64,000 nucleotides of DNA, taken from contig NZ_JAGGOK010000031.1 in the NCBI RefSeq assembly GCF_018614615.1, forward strand, positions 1 to 64,000, given 5' to 3'. The stretch is from Streptomyces sp. ISL-100. Its GTDB lineage: Bacteria; Actinomycetota; Actinomycetes; Streptomycetales; Streptomycetaceae. The notes below the pieces were generated by a model that was not told the DNA's origin, did not search any database, and was given only the letters and a program-made list of their open reading frames with translations. Shown in pieces: positions 42,371 through 50,620 of this stretch. The translations under genes were made by a program, and so were the position numbers. Numbering within the stretch: position 1 is the first letter of the stretch; every line of letters begins with the position of its first letter.

Positions 42371-43096
42371 ATGAGTGTGACGAGCCGGTACAGGGACGCC
42401 TGGGAAGGGTTCTGGCGGGAGGCTCCGCACGAGCCGGGCGCGGTCTTCTGGGACGCGGAGCCCGCCCTCACCGTGGGGCTTCACCTCTCCCTCTTGGAGC
42501 CGTACCTGACAGAGTCCGCGCTGCCCGTGGTCGACCTCGGCTGCGGAAACGGCACTCAGACGCTCTTCCTCGCCGACCGGTTTCCCCGGGTGGCGGGTGT
42601 CGATCTGGCGGCGGCCGCGATCGAGCACGCCGAGCACCACGATCCGACCGGCCGGATCCGGTTCCAGCAGCTCGACGCGTCGGACGAGCCGGCCGTCCGG
42701 CGGCTGCACGCCGAGCTCGGCGACGCGCAGGTCTACATGCGCGGCGTACTGCACCAGTGCGAGCCGGCCGACCGGCAGCCGGTGGCCGACGCCGTCGCCC
42801 GGCTGGTGGGGGAGCGGGGCAGGGCGTTCGTGGTGGAACCGGCGGAGGCGGCGCGGGAGGTGCTGATGGGGCTGGCGCAGGGCCCGGACGGGCCGCCGCC
42901 CAAGATGCGGCCGGTGTTCGCACACGGCATCGCGCCGCTCGGGATGCGGGACGCCGAGGCGGCCGGGCACTTCCGGGCGGCGGGGCTCGCGGTACTGGCG
43001 AGCGGGGAGCTGCCGCTGATGACAACGGAGTACGGGACGGACGGGACACGCATCGAACTTCCGTCGAAGTGGCTGGTCGTCGGCCGTTCGGAGTGA
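42371..43096 (+). CDS. class I SAM-dependent methyltransferase
   Basis: A 241-residue enzyme. The SAM loop VVDLGCGNGTQTLFLADRFP is near residues 48-67 and the ribose-binding strand is VAGVDLAAAAI. The start has GGGGAG 6 nt upstream. It opens a three-gene run with a second methyltransferase (gap 113 bp) and a phosphopantetheinyl transferase. It lies 28 bp behind the SpoIIE gene and may share its transcript. Substrate unknown. Confidence 0.86.
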   Translation: MSVTSRYRDAWEGFWREAPHEPGAVFWDAEPALTVGLHLSLLEPYLTESALPVVDLGCGNGTQTLFLADRFPRVAGVDLAAAAIEHAEHHDPTGRIRFQQLDASDEPAVRRLHAELGDAQVYMRGVLHQCEPADRQPVADAVARLVGERGRAFVVEPAEAAREVLMGLAQGPDGPPPKMRPVFAHGIAPLGMRDAEAAGHFRAAGLAVLASGELPLMTTEYGTDGTRIELPSKWLVVGRSE

Positions 43097-43209
43097 CGCC
43101 GGCGGTTCACGGGCCGGTCCTGGCGCGCTGAGCCGGGCGGCGCCGGTGCGGGGGCCCTACGCTGAGCCGGGCCCCGGTGCGGGGCGCCGGTGGAGCAGAG
43201 GGAGTAACG

Positions 43210-43887
43210 ATGCCGGAGCAGGGCCGGGAGCTGGCCGACGCGCAGCGCGAGCACTGGCAGCGCACGTACGCCGACCATCCGCTGATGTACGGCGATGCTC
43301 CTTCCGCCGCCGCAGTCCATGCTGCCGCGGTGTTCTGCGTGGCGGGGGCGAAGGACGTACTGGAACTCGGGGCGGGGCACGGGCGCGACGCCCTGTACTT
43401 CGCCGGCTGCGGCTTCACCGTCCGGGCCACGGACTTCAGCCCGGCCGGACTCGATCAACTGACTGAGGGGGCAGAGGAGTTGGGCCTCGGCTCTTCGGTG
43501 AGCGTCATGGTTCACGATGTACGCAACCCGCTCCCGCTGCCGGACCGCTCTGTGGACGCCGTCTTCGCCCACATGCTGATGTGCATGGCGCTGTCGACCG
43601 CCGAGGTCCGTGACCTGGTGGGCGAGGTACGGCGGGTACTGCGGCCCGGCGGCACCTTCGTCTACACCGTCCGCCACACCGGCGACGCCCACTACGGGGC
43701 GGGCACCGTCCACGGCGACGACATTTTCGAGCAGGGCGGGTTCGCGGTGCACTTCTTCGACCGGGGGCTGGTCGACGCGCTGGCCGAGGGGTGGGAGCTC
43801 CGCGAGGTGCACGCCTTCGAGGAGGGCGACCTGCCGCGCCGCCTGTGGCGGATCACCCAGACGCTGCCGGGCGCGGGAGGGCGGTGA
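43210..43887 (+). CDS. class I SAM-dependent methyltransferase
   Basis: A 225-residue enzyme of the TehB/UbiE-like group. It begins with the N-terminal WQRTYADHPLMYG segment, then VLELGAGHGRDALYFAGCGF for SAM and VRATDFSPAGL. Motif 4 is around DAVFAHMLMCMAL and the post-motif is VRRVLRPGGTFVYTV. The ATG at 43210 is preceded by GGGAG. The stop lies 3 bp before the phosphopantetheinyl transferase GTG, so the two are cotranscribed. Substrate unknown. Confidence 0.87.
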   Translation: MPEQGRELADAQREHWQRTYADHPLMYGDAPSAAAVHAAAVFCVAGAKDVLELGAGHGRDALYFAGCGFTVRATDFSPAGLDQLTEGAEELGLGSSVSVMVHDVRNPLPLPDRSVDAVFAHMLMCMALSTAEVRDLVGEVRRVLRPGGTFVYTVRHTGDAHYGAGTVHGDDIFEQGGFAVHFFDRGLVDALAEGWELREVHAFEEGDLPRRLWRITQTLPGAGGR

Positions 43888-43890
43888 GCG

Positions 43891-44613
43891 GTGGACGATA
43901 AACTGCCCGGAGATTCAGCCGATGGGGGGCGGACGCACGTGTTGGACGGAATCTTGCCGGACTCGGTCGTGACCGTGGAGGTCTTCGGGAACGACGCGCC
44001 CTGGGACGCCGTGCTGTTTCCCGGGGAGCACGCATTCGTCGAGAAGGCGGTGGAGAAGCGGCGCCGGGAGTTCACCGTCGTACGGAGCTGCGCCCGCCGG
44101 GCGATGGAGAAGCTCGGCGTCCCGCCGCAGGCCGTCCTGCCGGGGGAGCGCGGAGCCCCGCTCTGGCCGGCCGGGGTGATCGGCAGCATGACGCACTGCG
44201 ACGGCTACTGCGCCGCGGCGCTGGCGCCCGCCGGAGATCTCGAGGTGCTGGGCATCGACGCGGAGCCGCATCTGGCGCTGCCCGCGGGTGTCGAGAAAAC
44301 GGTCACGCTGCCGGTCGAGCGGGAGCGGCTGCGGCGGCTGGCCTCGGACGACCCCACCGTGTGCTGGGACCGGCTGCTGTTCAGTGCCAAGGAGTCCGTC
44401 TACAAGGCGTGGTTTCCGGCGGCCAGGAAGTGGCTGGACTTCAGCGAGGCGGAGATCGAATTCTTCCCTGGCGACGGGGCCACGGGCGACCTCCGAGCCG
44501 TACTGCTCGTTCCGGGCCCGGTGCTCGCGGGCCGCCGCATCCGCTCGTTCGAGGGTCGCTGGGCCGTGCGCCACGGCCTGGTGACCACCGCCGTGACCGC
44601 GGCGCACGGCTGA
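43891..44613 (+). CDS. 4'-phosphopantetheinyl transferase, Sfp/EntD type
   Basis: A 240-residue enzyme that attaches the CoA phosphopantetheine arm to carrier proteins of polyketide, nonribosomal peptide or fatty-acid synthases. Visible motifs are GSMTHCDGY near 98-106, GIDAEP at 121-126 (the Mg-binding Asp and Glu) and the signature FSAKESVYKAWFP at 164-176. The EntD-like length fits. Starting GTG 43891 is 3 bp after the upstream stop. It is a free-standing activator, with no synthase gene in this window, so it probably serves clusters elsewhere in the genome. Confidence 0.93.
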   Translation: MDDKLPGDSADGGRTHVLDGILPDSVVTVEVFGNDAPWDAVLFPGEHAFVEKAVEKRRREFTVVRSCARRAMEKLGVPPQAVLPGERGAPLWPAGVIGSMTHCDGYCAAALAPAGDLEVLGIDAEPHLALPAGVEKTVTLPVERERLRRLASDDPTVCWDRLLFSAKESVYKAWFPAARKWLDFSEAEIEFFPGDGATGDLRAVLLVPGPVLAGRRIRSFEGRWAVRHGLVTTAVTAAHG

Positions 44614-44739
44614 CGGGACCTCAGTAACAGGGGAACCGTGGGCCTGCTGCTGTGGTTCTGGCCTGGGCGTTCGTGGGCGCGTAACGTGACGCGGCATGAG
44701 CATGGACGTCAGGGCACGCGATGAGGGGACAGCTGATTC

Positions 44740-45573
44740 ATGAAGATCCTCATCAGCGCCGACATGGAGGGCGCCACCGGTGTCACCTGGCCGGCCGATG
44801 TGCTGCCGGGCACGCCGCAGTGGGAGCGCTGCCGGTCCCTGTTCACCTCGGACGTGAACGCGGCCGTCCTCGGCTTCTTCGACGGGGGCGCCGACGAGGT
44901 GCTCATCAACGAGGCGCACTGGTCCATGCGCAACCTGTTCCTGGAGCAGCTCGACGAGCGCGCCGAGATGCTCACGGGCCGGCACAAATCACTCAGCATG
45001 GTCGAAGGCGTGCAGCACGGGGACGTGGACGGCATCGCGTTCGTCGGCTACCACACGGGCGCCGGCACCGAGGGCGTCCTCGCGCACACCTACCTCGCCA
45101 ACTCCATCACGGGGGTGTGGATCAACGGCGAGCGCGCCAGCGAGGGCCTGCTCAACTCCCACGTCGTCGCGGAGTACGGGGTTCCGGTGGTGCTCGTCAC
45201 CGGCGACGACCTGACTTGCGAGGACGCCAAGGGGTACGCGCCCGAGGCCCGCAAGGTCGCGGTCAAGGACTGCGTCTCGCGGTACGCCGCGGTGTGCCGC
45301 ACCCCGGCCCGTACCGCCGCGGACATCAGGGCCGCCGCCAAGGAGGCAACCGCTCTGGCCGTACGTCACGAGCCGGTGCGCGGCGGATCGTTCACCGTGG
45401 AGCTGGAGTTCGACGCGGAGCACCTTTCAGGGGTCGCCACCGTGGTACCGGGGGTGGAGGCGACCGGAGAACGGCGTGTCGAGTACACCAGCGGAACGAT
45501 GTATGAGGGCATTCGTACTTTCAAGGCCGTCACGACGATCGTCTCGGCCGCGGTGGAGGAGCAGTATGGCTGA
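44740..45573 (+). CDS. dppA: D-aminopeptidase, M55 (DppA) family
   Basis: A 277-residue zinc peptidase that releases N-terminal D-amino acids. The zinc and catalytic residues of DppA are all visible: Asp8 and Glu10 in SADMEGATG, His60 in NEAHW, His105 in VGYHTG, and Glu131. In Bacillus the product acts on D-Ala-D-Ala-type peptides. It leads a four-peptidase run in the same direction and overlaps the next gene by 8 bp. GGGGACAG precedes the start. No signal peptide, so it acts in the cytoplasm on imported peptides. Confidence 0.92.
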   Translation: MKILISADMEGATGVTWPADVLPGTPQWERCRSLFTSDVNAAVLGFFDGGADEVLINEAHWSMRNLFLEQLDERAEMLTGRHKSLSMVEGVQHGDVDGIAFVGYHTGAGTEGVLAHTYLANSITGVWINGERASEGLLNSHVVAEYGVPVVLVTGDDLTCEDAKGYAPEARKVAVKDCVSRYAAVCRTPARTAADIRAAAKEATALAVRHEPVRGGSFTVELEFDAEHLSGVATVVPGVEATGERRVEYTSGTMYEGIRTFKAVTTIVSAAVEEQYG

Positions 45574-46930
45574 CAGACAGCCGGTCAACGGGGGAACGGT
45601 CAACGGGGGAACGATCGACGCGCTCGCGCTCGACGAGGTCGTGAGTTTCACGTCCGATCTCATCCGGATCGACACCACCAACCGCGGCGGCGGCGACTGC
45701 CGCGAGCGCCCGGCCGCCGAGTACGTCGCCGAGCGGCTCACCGACGCGGGCCTGGAGCCCGTGCTGCTCGAACGTACCCCCGGCCGGACCAACGTCGTCG
45801 CCAGGATCGCCGGCACCGACCCGTCCGCCGACGCGCTCCTCGTCCACGGTCACCTCGACGTCGTACCCGCCGAGCCCGCCGACTGGAGCGTGCACCCCTT
45901 CTCCGGGGAGGTCCGCGACGGAGTGGTCTGGGGCCGTGGCGCGATCGACATGAAGAACATGGACGCGATGGTCCTCGCGGTCGTACGGGCCTGGGCGCGC
46001 ACCGGCACCAGGCCCCGCCGCGACATCGTGCTCGCCTTCACCGCAGACGAAGAGGCCAGCGCGGTCGACGGATCGGGCTTCCTCGCCGCAGACCATCCGG
46101 AGCTCTTCGAGGGCTGTACGGAAGGAATCAGCGAATCCGGCGCCTACACCTTCCACGCGGGCCCCGGCCTGGAGATCTACCCGATCGCCGCCGGTGAGCG
46201 GGGCACCGGCTGGCTCAAGCTCACCGGCATCGGCACGGCGGGCCACGGCTCCAAGGTCAACCGGGACAACGCGGTGAGCAGGCTGGCTGCCGCCATCGCG
46301 CGGATCGGCGAGTACGAATGGCCGGTGCGGCTCACCCCGACCGTCCGGGCCAGCCTCACCGAACTCGCCGCCCTGCACCACCTCGACGCACCGGACTTCG
46401 ACGCGCCCGGCTTCGACGTGGACGCCCTCCTCAACAAGCTGGGCCCCGCCGCCGCGCTGGTCGAGGCGACCGTACGCGGCAGCGCCAACCCGACCATGCT
46501 GGACGCCGGTTACAAGGTCAACGTCATTCCGGGCCGGGCAACCGCCTACGTCGACGGGCGGTTCCTGCCCGGCGGCGAGGAGGAGTTCCGGCAGACCCTG
46601 GACCTGCTCACCGGGGACCAGGTGGACTGGGAGTTCCACCACAGGGAGACCGCCCTCGAGGCGCCGACCGACTCCCCGACGTACGCGAAACTGCGGGCGG
46701 CGGTGGAACACTTCGCCCCCGGCGGGCATGTCGTGCCGTACTGCATGTCGGGCGGCACGGACGCCAAGCAGTTCTCCCGGCTCGGCATCACCGGCTACGG
46801 CTTCTCCCCGCTCAAGCTGCCCGTCGACTTCGACTACCAGGCGCTCTTCCACGGCGTGGACGAACGTGTACCGGTCGAGGCCCTCCACTTCGGCGTGCGG
46901 GTGCTCGATCATTACCTGAAGACCGCCTAG
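45566..46930 (+). CDS. M20-family peptidase/deacylase
   Basis: A 454-residue metallopeptidase of the ArgE/DapE/CPG2 group. The first metal ligand is in LVHGHLDVVP, the bridging Asp in GRGAIDMKNMD, and the catalytic Glu pair in FTADEEAS. The insertion between catalytic and lid domains carries TAGHGSKVN. It starts at 45566 with GGAGGAG just upstream and 8 bp inside dppA. A 15-bp tandem duplication near the start encodes VNGGTVNGGT (45584-45613). Its substrate is likely a peptide or N-acyl amino acid from the pathway of its neighbours. Confidence 0.9.
   Translation: MADRQPVNGGTVNGGTIDALALDEVVSFTSDLIRIDTTNRGGGDCRERPAAEYVAERLTDAGLEPVLLERTPGRTNVVARIAGTDPSADALLVHGHLDVVPAEPADWSVHPFSGEVRDGVVWGRGAIDMKNMDAMVLAVVRAWARTGTRPRRDIVLAFTADEEASAVDGSGFLAADHPELFEGCTEGISESGAYTFHAGPGLEIYPIAAGERGTGWLKLTGIGTAGHGSKVNRDNAVSRLAAAIARIGEYEWPVRLTPTVRASLTELAALHHLDAPDFDAPGFDVDALLNKLGPAAALVEATVRGSANPTMLDAGYKVNVIPGRATAYVDGRFLPGGEEEFRQTLDLLTGDQVDWEFHHRETALEAPTDSPTYAKLRAAVEHFAPGGHVVPYCMSGGTDAKQFSRLGITGYGFSPLKLPVDFDYQALFHGVDERVPVEALHFGVRVLDHYLKTA
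45584..45613 (+). repeat. two perfect 15-bp tandem units in the M20 gene
   Basis: GTCAACGGGGGAACG occurs twice in succession, in frame, giving VNGGT twice. It lies in the non-conserved N-terminal tail and looks like recent slippage. Confidence 0.85.
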
Positions 46931-46967
46931 CAGTGACCAGCAGGCCCTAGCAGGGGAGTTGGAAGGC

Positions 46968-48968
46968 ATGGTGCCCACAGGGACGTACGGAAGCTGGCCG
47001 TCACCGATCGACGCCGACCTCGCCGCCTCGCACGACGGGCACCCGGAGTACGTCGGCGTGATCGGCGACGAAGTGTGGTGGACGGCGCCGCGCCCGGCCG
47101 AGGGCGGCCGGCGCGCGCTGATGCGCCGGCGGGCGGACGGCGGCGAGGAATCGGTGCTGCCGGCTCCCTGGAACGTACGCAGCAGGGTGATCGAGTACGG
47201 CGGCCAGCCCTGGGCCGGGGCGGAGCGGGAGACCGGCGGGCCGCTTGTCGTCTTCGTCCACTTTGCCGACCAACGGCTCTACGCGTACGAACCCGACGTG
47301 CCCGGCGCCGAACCCCGGCCGCTCACCCCCGTGTCGGCGGTCGGCGGCGGGCTGCGCTGGGTCGACCCGCAGCTGTGCATGGACCGGGGCGCGGCCGGCG
47401 AAGTGTGGTGCGTACTGGAGGAGTTCACGGGCGCGGACCCCACCGACGTACGGCGCGTCATCGTGGCCGTACCGCTCGACGGCTCAGCCGCCGGCGACCG
47501 CGCCGCAGTACGCGAACTCTCCGACGGCGCGCACCGTTTCGTCACCGGGCCGCAGGTCTCACCCGACGGGCGGCGGGTGGCCTGGATCGCCTGGGACCAT
47601 CCCCGGATGCCCTGGGACGGCACGGAAGTGATCCTCGCGGACATCGACGCCGAGGACGGCACCTTCCGGGCGCCCTCGCGCCTGGCCGGCGAGGTCGACG
47701 AGGCGGTCGCCCAAGTCGACTGGACGGCCGACGGACAGCTGCTCTTCGCCGGCGACCGCAGCGGGTGGTGGAACCTCTACCGCGCGGACCCGCGCGGGGA
47801 GACCGTGGCGGCGTCGCTGTGTTCCCGCCCCGAGGAGTTCGGCGGGCCGCTCTGGAAGATCGGACTGCGCTGGTTCCACCCGCTGGACAACGGCCTGGTC
47901 GCCGTCATTCACGGCAGCGGCACCACCGCGCTGGGCATCCTCGACCCGGAGATGGGCGAGGTCGTCGACTCCGCGGGTCCCTGGACCGAATGGGCGCCCA
48001 CCCTCGCCGTGCACGGCGACAGGGTCGTCGGAGTCGCCGCCAGCCCGCGCAGCGCGTACGAGGTGATGGAGCTCGACACCGGAACCGGGCACACCCGGGT
48101 CATCGGATCCGCGCACGACGACCCGGTGGACCCCGCCTTCTATCCCGAGCCGCAGATCCGCGTCTTCACCGGGCCCGACGGCCGCGACACCCACGCCCAC
48201 ATCTACCCGCCGCACAACCCCGGCCATATCGCGCCCGCCGACGAACTGCCGCCGTACGTGATCTGGGCGCACGGCGGACCGACCGGGCGCGCCCCGCTCG
48301 TACTCGACCTGGAGATCGCCTACTTCACCTCGCGCGGCATCGGGGTCGCCGAGGTCAACTACGGCGGATCGGCGGGGTACGGGCGCGAGTACCGCGACCG
48401 GCTGCGCGAGCAGTGGGGCGTCGTGGACGTCGAGGACTGCGCCGCGGTCGCCGTCGCCCTGGCCGAGGAGGGCACCGCCGATCCGCGCAGGCTCGCGGTC
48501 CGCGGCGGCAGCGCGGGCGGCTGGACCGCGGCCGCCTCGCTCACCGCCACCGACGTGTACGCCTGCGGCACCGTCATGTACCCGATCCTCGACCTGGCGG
48601 CCTGGGCGACGGGCGAGACCCACGACTTCGAGTCGCGGTACCTGGAGAGCCTCGTCGGGCCGCTCGCGGCGTACCCCGACCGCTACCGCGACCGTTCGCC
48701 CGCCCACCAGGCCGAGCGGATCACCGCGCCCTTCCTGCTGCTCCAGGGACTCGACGACGTGATCTGCCCGCCCGTTCAGTGCGAGCGGTTCCTGGAGCGC
48801 ATGGCGGGGCGCGGCATCCCGCACGCGTACATCGCCTTCGAGGGGGAGGGGCACGGCTTCCGCAGGGCCGAGACGGTGGCCCGCGCACTGGAGGCCGAAC
48901 TGTCGCTGTACGCACAGGTGTTCGGCATTGACCGCGACGATGTGCGCCGTCTGGAGTTCACCAAATGA
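46968..48968 (+). CDS. S9-family serine peptidase, prolyl-oligopeptidase type
   Basis: A 666-residue enzyme with an N-terminal beta-propeller (about 1-420) and a C-terminal alpha/beta-hydrolase. The nucleophile is Ser515 in RGGSAGGW, the Asp lies in LDDVICPPVQ and the His in EGEGHGF. The propeller limits access to short peptides. There is no signal peptide. It follows the M20 gene by 37 bp and its stop overlaps the S66 gene ATG by 4 bp. ATG 46968 is used; an upstream TTG at 46959 is possible. Confidence 0.92.
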   Translation: MVPTGTYGSWPSPIDADLAASHDGHPEYVGVIGDEVWWTAPRPAEGGRRALMRRRADGGEESVLPAPWNVRSRVIEYGGQPWAGAERETGGPLVVFVHFADQRLYAYEPDVPGAEPRPLTPVSAVGGGLRWVDPQLCMDRGAAGEVWCVLEEFTGADPTDVRRVIVAVPLDGSAAGDRAAVRELSDGAHRFVTGPQVSPDGRRVAWIAWDHPRMPWDGTEVILADIDAEDGTFRAPSRLAGEVDEAVAQVDWTADGQLLFAGDRSGWWNLYRADPRGETVAASLCSRPEEFGGPLWKIGLRWFHPLDNGLVAVIHGSGTTALGILDPEMGEVVDSAGPWTEWAPTLAVHGDRVVGVAASPRSAYEVMELDTGTGHTRVIGSAHDDPVDPAFYPEPQIRVFTGPDGRDTHAHIYPPHNPGHIAPADELPPYVIWAHGGPTGRAPLVLDLEIAYFTSRGIGVAEVNYGGSAGYGREYRDRLREQWGVVDVEDCAAVAVALAEEGTADPRRLAVRGGSAGGWTAAASLTATDVYACGTVMYPILDLAAWATGETHDFESRYLESLVGPLAAYPDRYRDRSPAHQAERITAPFLLLQGLDDVICPPVQCERFLERMAGRGIPHAYIAFEGEGHGFRRAETVARALEAELSLYAQVFGIDRDDVRRLEFTK

Positions 48969-49909
48969 CTTCTGCGCCCCTCGGATCGCTGACTCGCCCC
49001 GCGCGACTGCGACCGGGGGCACGAGTCGCCGTCGTGGCTCCCAGCGGACCCGTACCCGGGGAGCGGCTCGAAGCGGGACTCGACATCCTGCGGGGCTGGG
49101 ACCTCGATCCGGTGGTGGGCGCCCATGTGCGGGACACACACCCGGAGTTCGGTTACCTCGCCGGCTCGGACGAGGCGCGGGCCCGGGACCTGGAGGAAGC
49201 CTGGTGCGACCCGTCGGTCGACGCGGTGATCTGCGCGCGGGGCGGCTACGGCGTGCAGCGCATGGTGGACCTGCTCGACTGGGCGGCGATGCGCGCGGCC
49301 GGGCCCAAGGTCTTCGTCGGGTACAGCGACATCACCGCACTGCACGAGGCGTTCGCCGTACGGCTCGGCCTGTCCACCCTGCACGGTCCGATGGTCGCCA
49401 CCATGTCCTTCCTCAAGGACGCCCGCACCCAGGACTCGCTGCGCGCCACCCTCTTCGAGCCCGAGTCGGTCACGACCCTCGGGCTGGCGACGGCTCGCGT
49501 CATGGTCCCGGGCCGGGCGCGCGGCGTCACGCTCGGCGGCTGCGTCAGCCTGCTCGCCGCAGGCCTGGGCACGCCGGACGCACGGGCCGGCGCCCGCGGT
49601 GGTCTACTGCTCATCGAGGACATCGGCGAGGAGGCGTACCGGCTGGACCGGATCCTGACCCAGCTGCTGCGGTCCGGCTGGCTGGACGGCGTGGCGGGCG
49701 TCGCCCTCGGCTCCTGGGAGGAGTGCGGCCCGTACGAGCAGGAGGTGCGGACGCTGCTGTACGACCGGCTGGGCGCCCTGGGGGTGCCGGTCGTCGAGGA
49801 ACTGGGCTTCGGGCACTGCGCGACCGCACTGACCGTGCCGCTTGGCGTGCCGGCCGTACTCGACACGGACACGCGCACCCTCACCCTCGACGAGCCCGCG
49901 CTGCGTTGA
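48965..49909 (+). CDS. ldcA: S66-family LD-carboxypeptidase (muropeptide carboxypeptidase)
   Basis: A 314-residue cytoplasmic serine peptidase that cleaves the L-diaminopimelate-D-alanine bond of murein tetrapeptides. The nucleophile is Ser121 in VGYSDITAL, preceded by CARGGYGVQRM. The C-terminal barrel includes LIEDIGEEAYRLDRIL and ALGSWEECGP. It completes a four-gene operon with D-aminopeptidase, M20 and S9 enzymes, pointing to breakdown of imported cell-wall peptides. The operon ends 22 bp before a convergent DinB-like gene. Confidence 0.92.
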   Translation: MTSAPLGSLTRPARLRPGARVAVVAPSGPVPGERLEAGLDILRGWDLDPVVGAHVRDTHPEFGYLAGSDEARARDLEEAWCDPSVDAVICARGGYGVQRMVDLLDWAAMRAAGPKVFVGYSDITALHEAFAVRLGLSTLHGPMVATMSFLKDARTQDSLRATLFEPESVTTLGLATARVMVPGRARGVTLGGCVSLLAAGLGTPDARAGARGGLLLIEDIGEEAYRLDRILTQLLRSGWLDGVAGVALGSWEECGPYEQEVRTLLYDRLGALGVPVVEELGFGHCATALTVPLGVPAVLDTDTRTLTLDEPALR

Positions 49910-49931
49910 GACACACCTGGCCGCCGGATGG

Positions 49932-50432
49932 TCAGGCCGGCGGGTGGTCTCCCGTCGCCCCGTCGATGAGCTCGCGGAGGATGTCCATGTGGCCCGCGTG
50001 CCGCACGGTGTCCTCCAGCATGTGGATGAGCACCCAGCGCATCGACACGGTGTTGCCCGACCACGAGGTGCCCAGTGTGTCGAGGTCGAGCTCGGCTATG
50101 GCCAGGTCTGCGGCGGCGCGCGCACGGCCGTAGAACTCCACGATGTCCGTGGTGGACTCGGTGTCGGCGACGGTCATGTCTTCTTCCTTGAACGGATCGA
50201 ACCAGAGCGGTTCGCTCTCGCGTCCGAACGTCGTACAGAACCACCCGTACTCGACGCTCGCCAGATGCTTCACCAGACCGAGCAGATTCGTCCCCGACGG
50301 GGTCATGGGCCGGCGCAGCTGCTCGTCGTCCAGGCCGTTCAGCTTCCACAGCACGGCATCACGGTGCCGGTCCAGGCTGACCTGGAGACTTTCCTTCTCG
50401 CCGCCGGTGAACGGCACTCGCTTCATCGTCAT
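49932..50432 (-). CDS. DinB/DUF664-family protein
   Basis: A 166-residue four-helix-bundle protein of the DinB-like superfamily. The metal-binding pattern is visible as GLVKHLASVEYGWF and the C-terminal HMLEDTVRHAGHMDIL, giving three His at the expected positions. Members are thiol S-transferases using bacillithiol or mycothiol, and actinobacterial DUF664 proteins are probably mycothiol-dependent. TAGGTT at 50439-50444 ends 6 nt before the ATG at 50432, so translation is likely leaderless. It is convergent with the peptidase operon. Confidence 0.85.
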   Translation of the reverse strand: MTMKRVPFTGGEKESLQVSLDRHRDAVLWKLNGLDDEQLRRPMTPSGTNLLGLVKHLASVEYGWFCTTFGRESEPLWFDPFKEEDMTVADTESTTDIVEFYGRARAAADLAIAELDLDTLGTSWSGNTVSMRWVLIHMLEDTVRHAGHMDILRELIDGATGDHPPA

Positions 50433-50438
50433 GCCCGG

Positions 50439-50444
50439 AACCTA
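50439..50444 (-). promoter_or_regulatory. -10 box TAGGTT, leaderless start of the DinB gene
   Basis: On the minus strand TAGGTT ends 6 nt before the start codon at 50432 and no Shine-Dalgarno precedes it. Confidence 0.5.
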
Positions 50445-50515
50445 ACAGCCGGGTCTGACACCACTTCTGCGCTCCGCCGTCCGGCCCAGCCGCCGTCATC
50501 TTTACTGACTCTCCA

Positions 50516-50597
50516 TCAACCACCCGTGTATGAATGGTTGACAGCGGTGTGACACGTGTCACAGCATGTCCGGCGCAAATACTTACCGGTCGGTAAG
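50516..50597. promoter_or_regulatory. three stacked inverted repeats before the S15 peptidase gene
   Basis: TCAACCA/TGGTTGA (50516-50541) overlaps a TTGACA at 50538-50543. The perfect 16-bp palindrome TGTGACACGTGTCACA is at 50548-50563. CTTACCG-GT-CGGTAAG is at 50582-50597. The TTGACA may be a -35; the palindrome then falls between it and any -10. The third repeat has the form of TetR-type operators. Together they indicate tight regulation by one or more repressors. Confidence 0.6.
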
Positions 50598-50620
50598 GTG
50601 CCCTCAGTGTGGAGGTCCGC

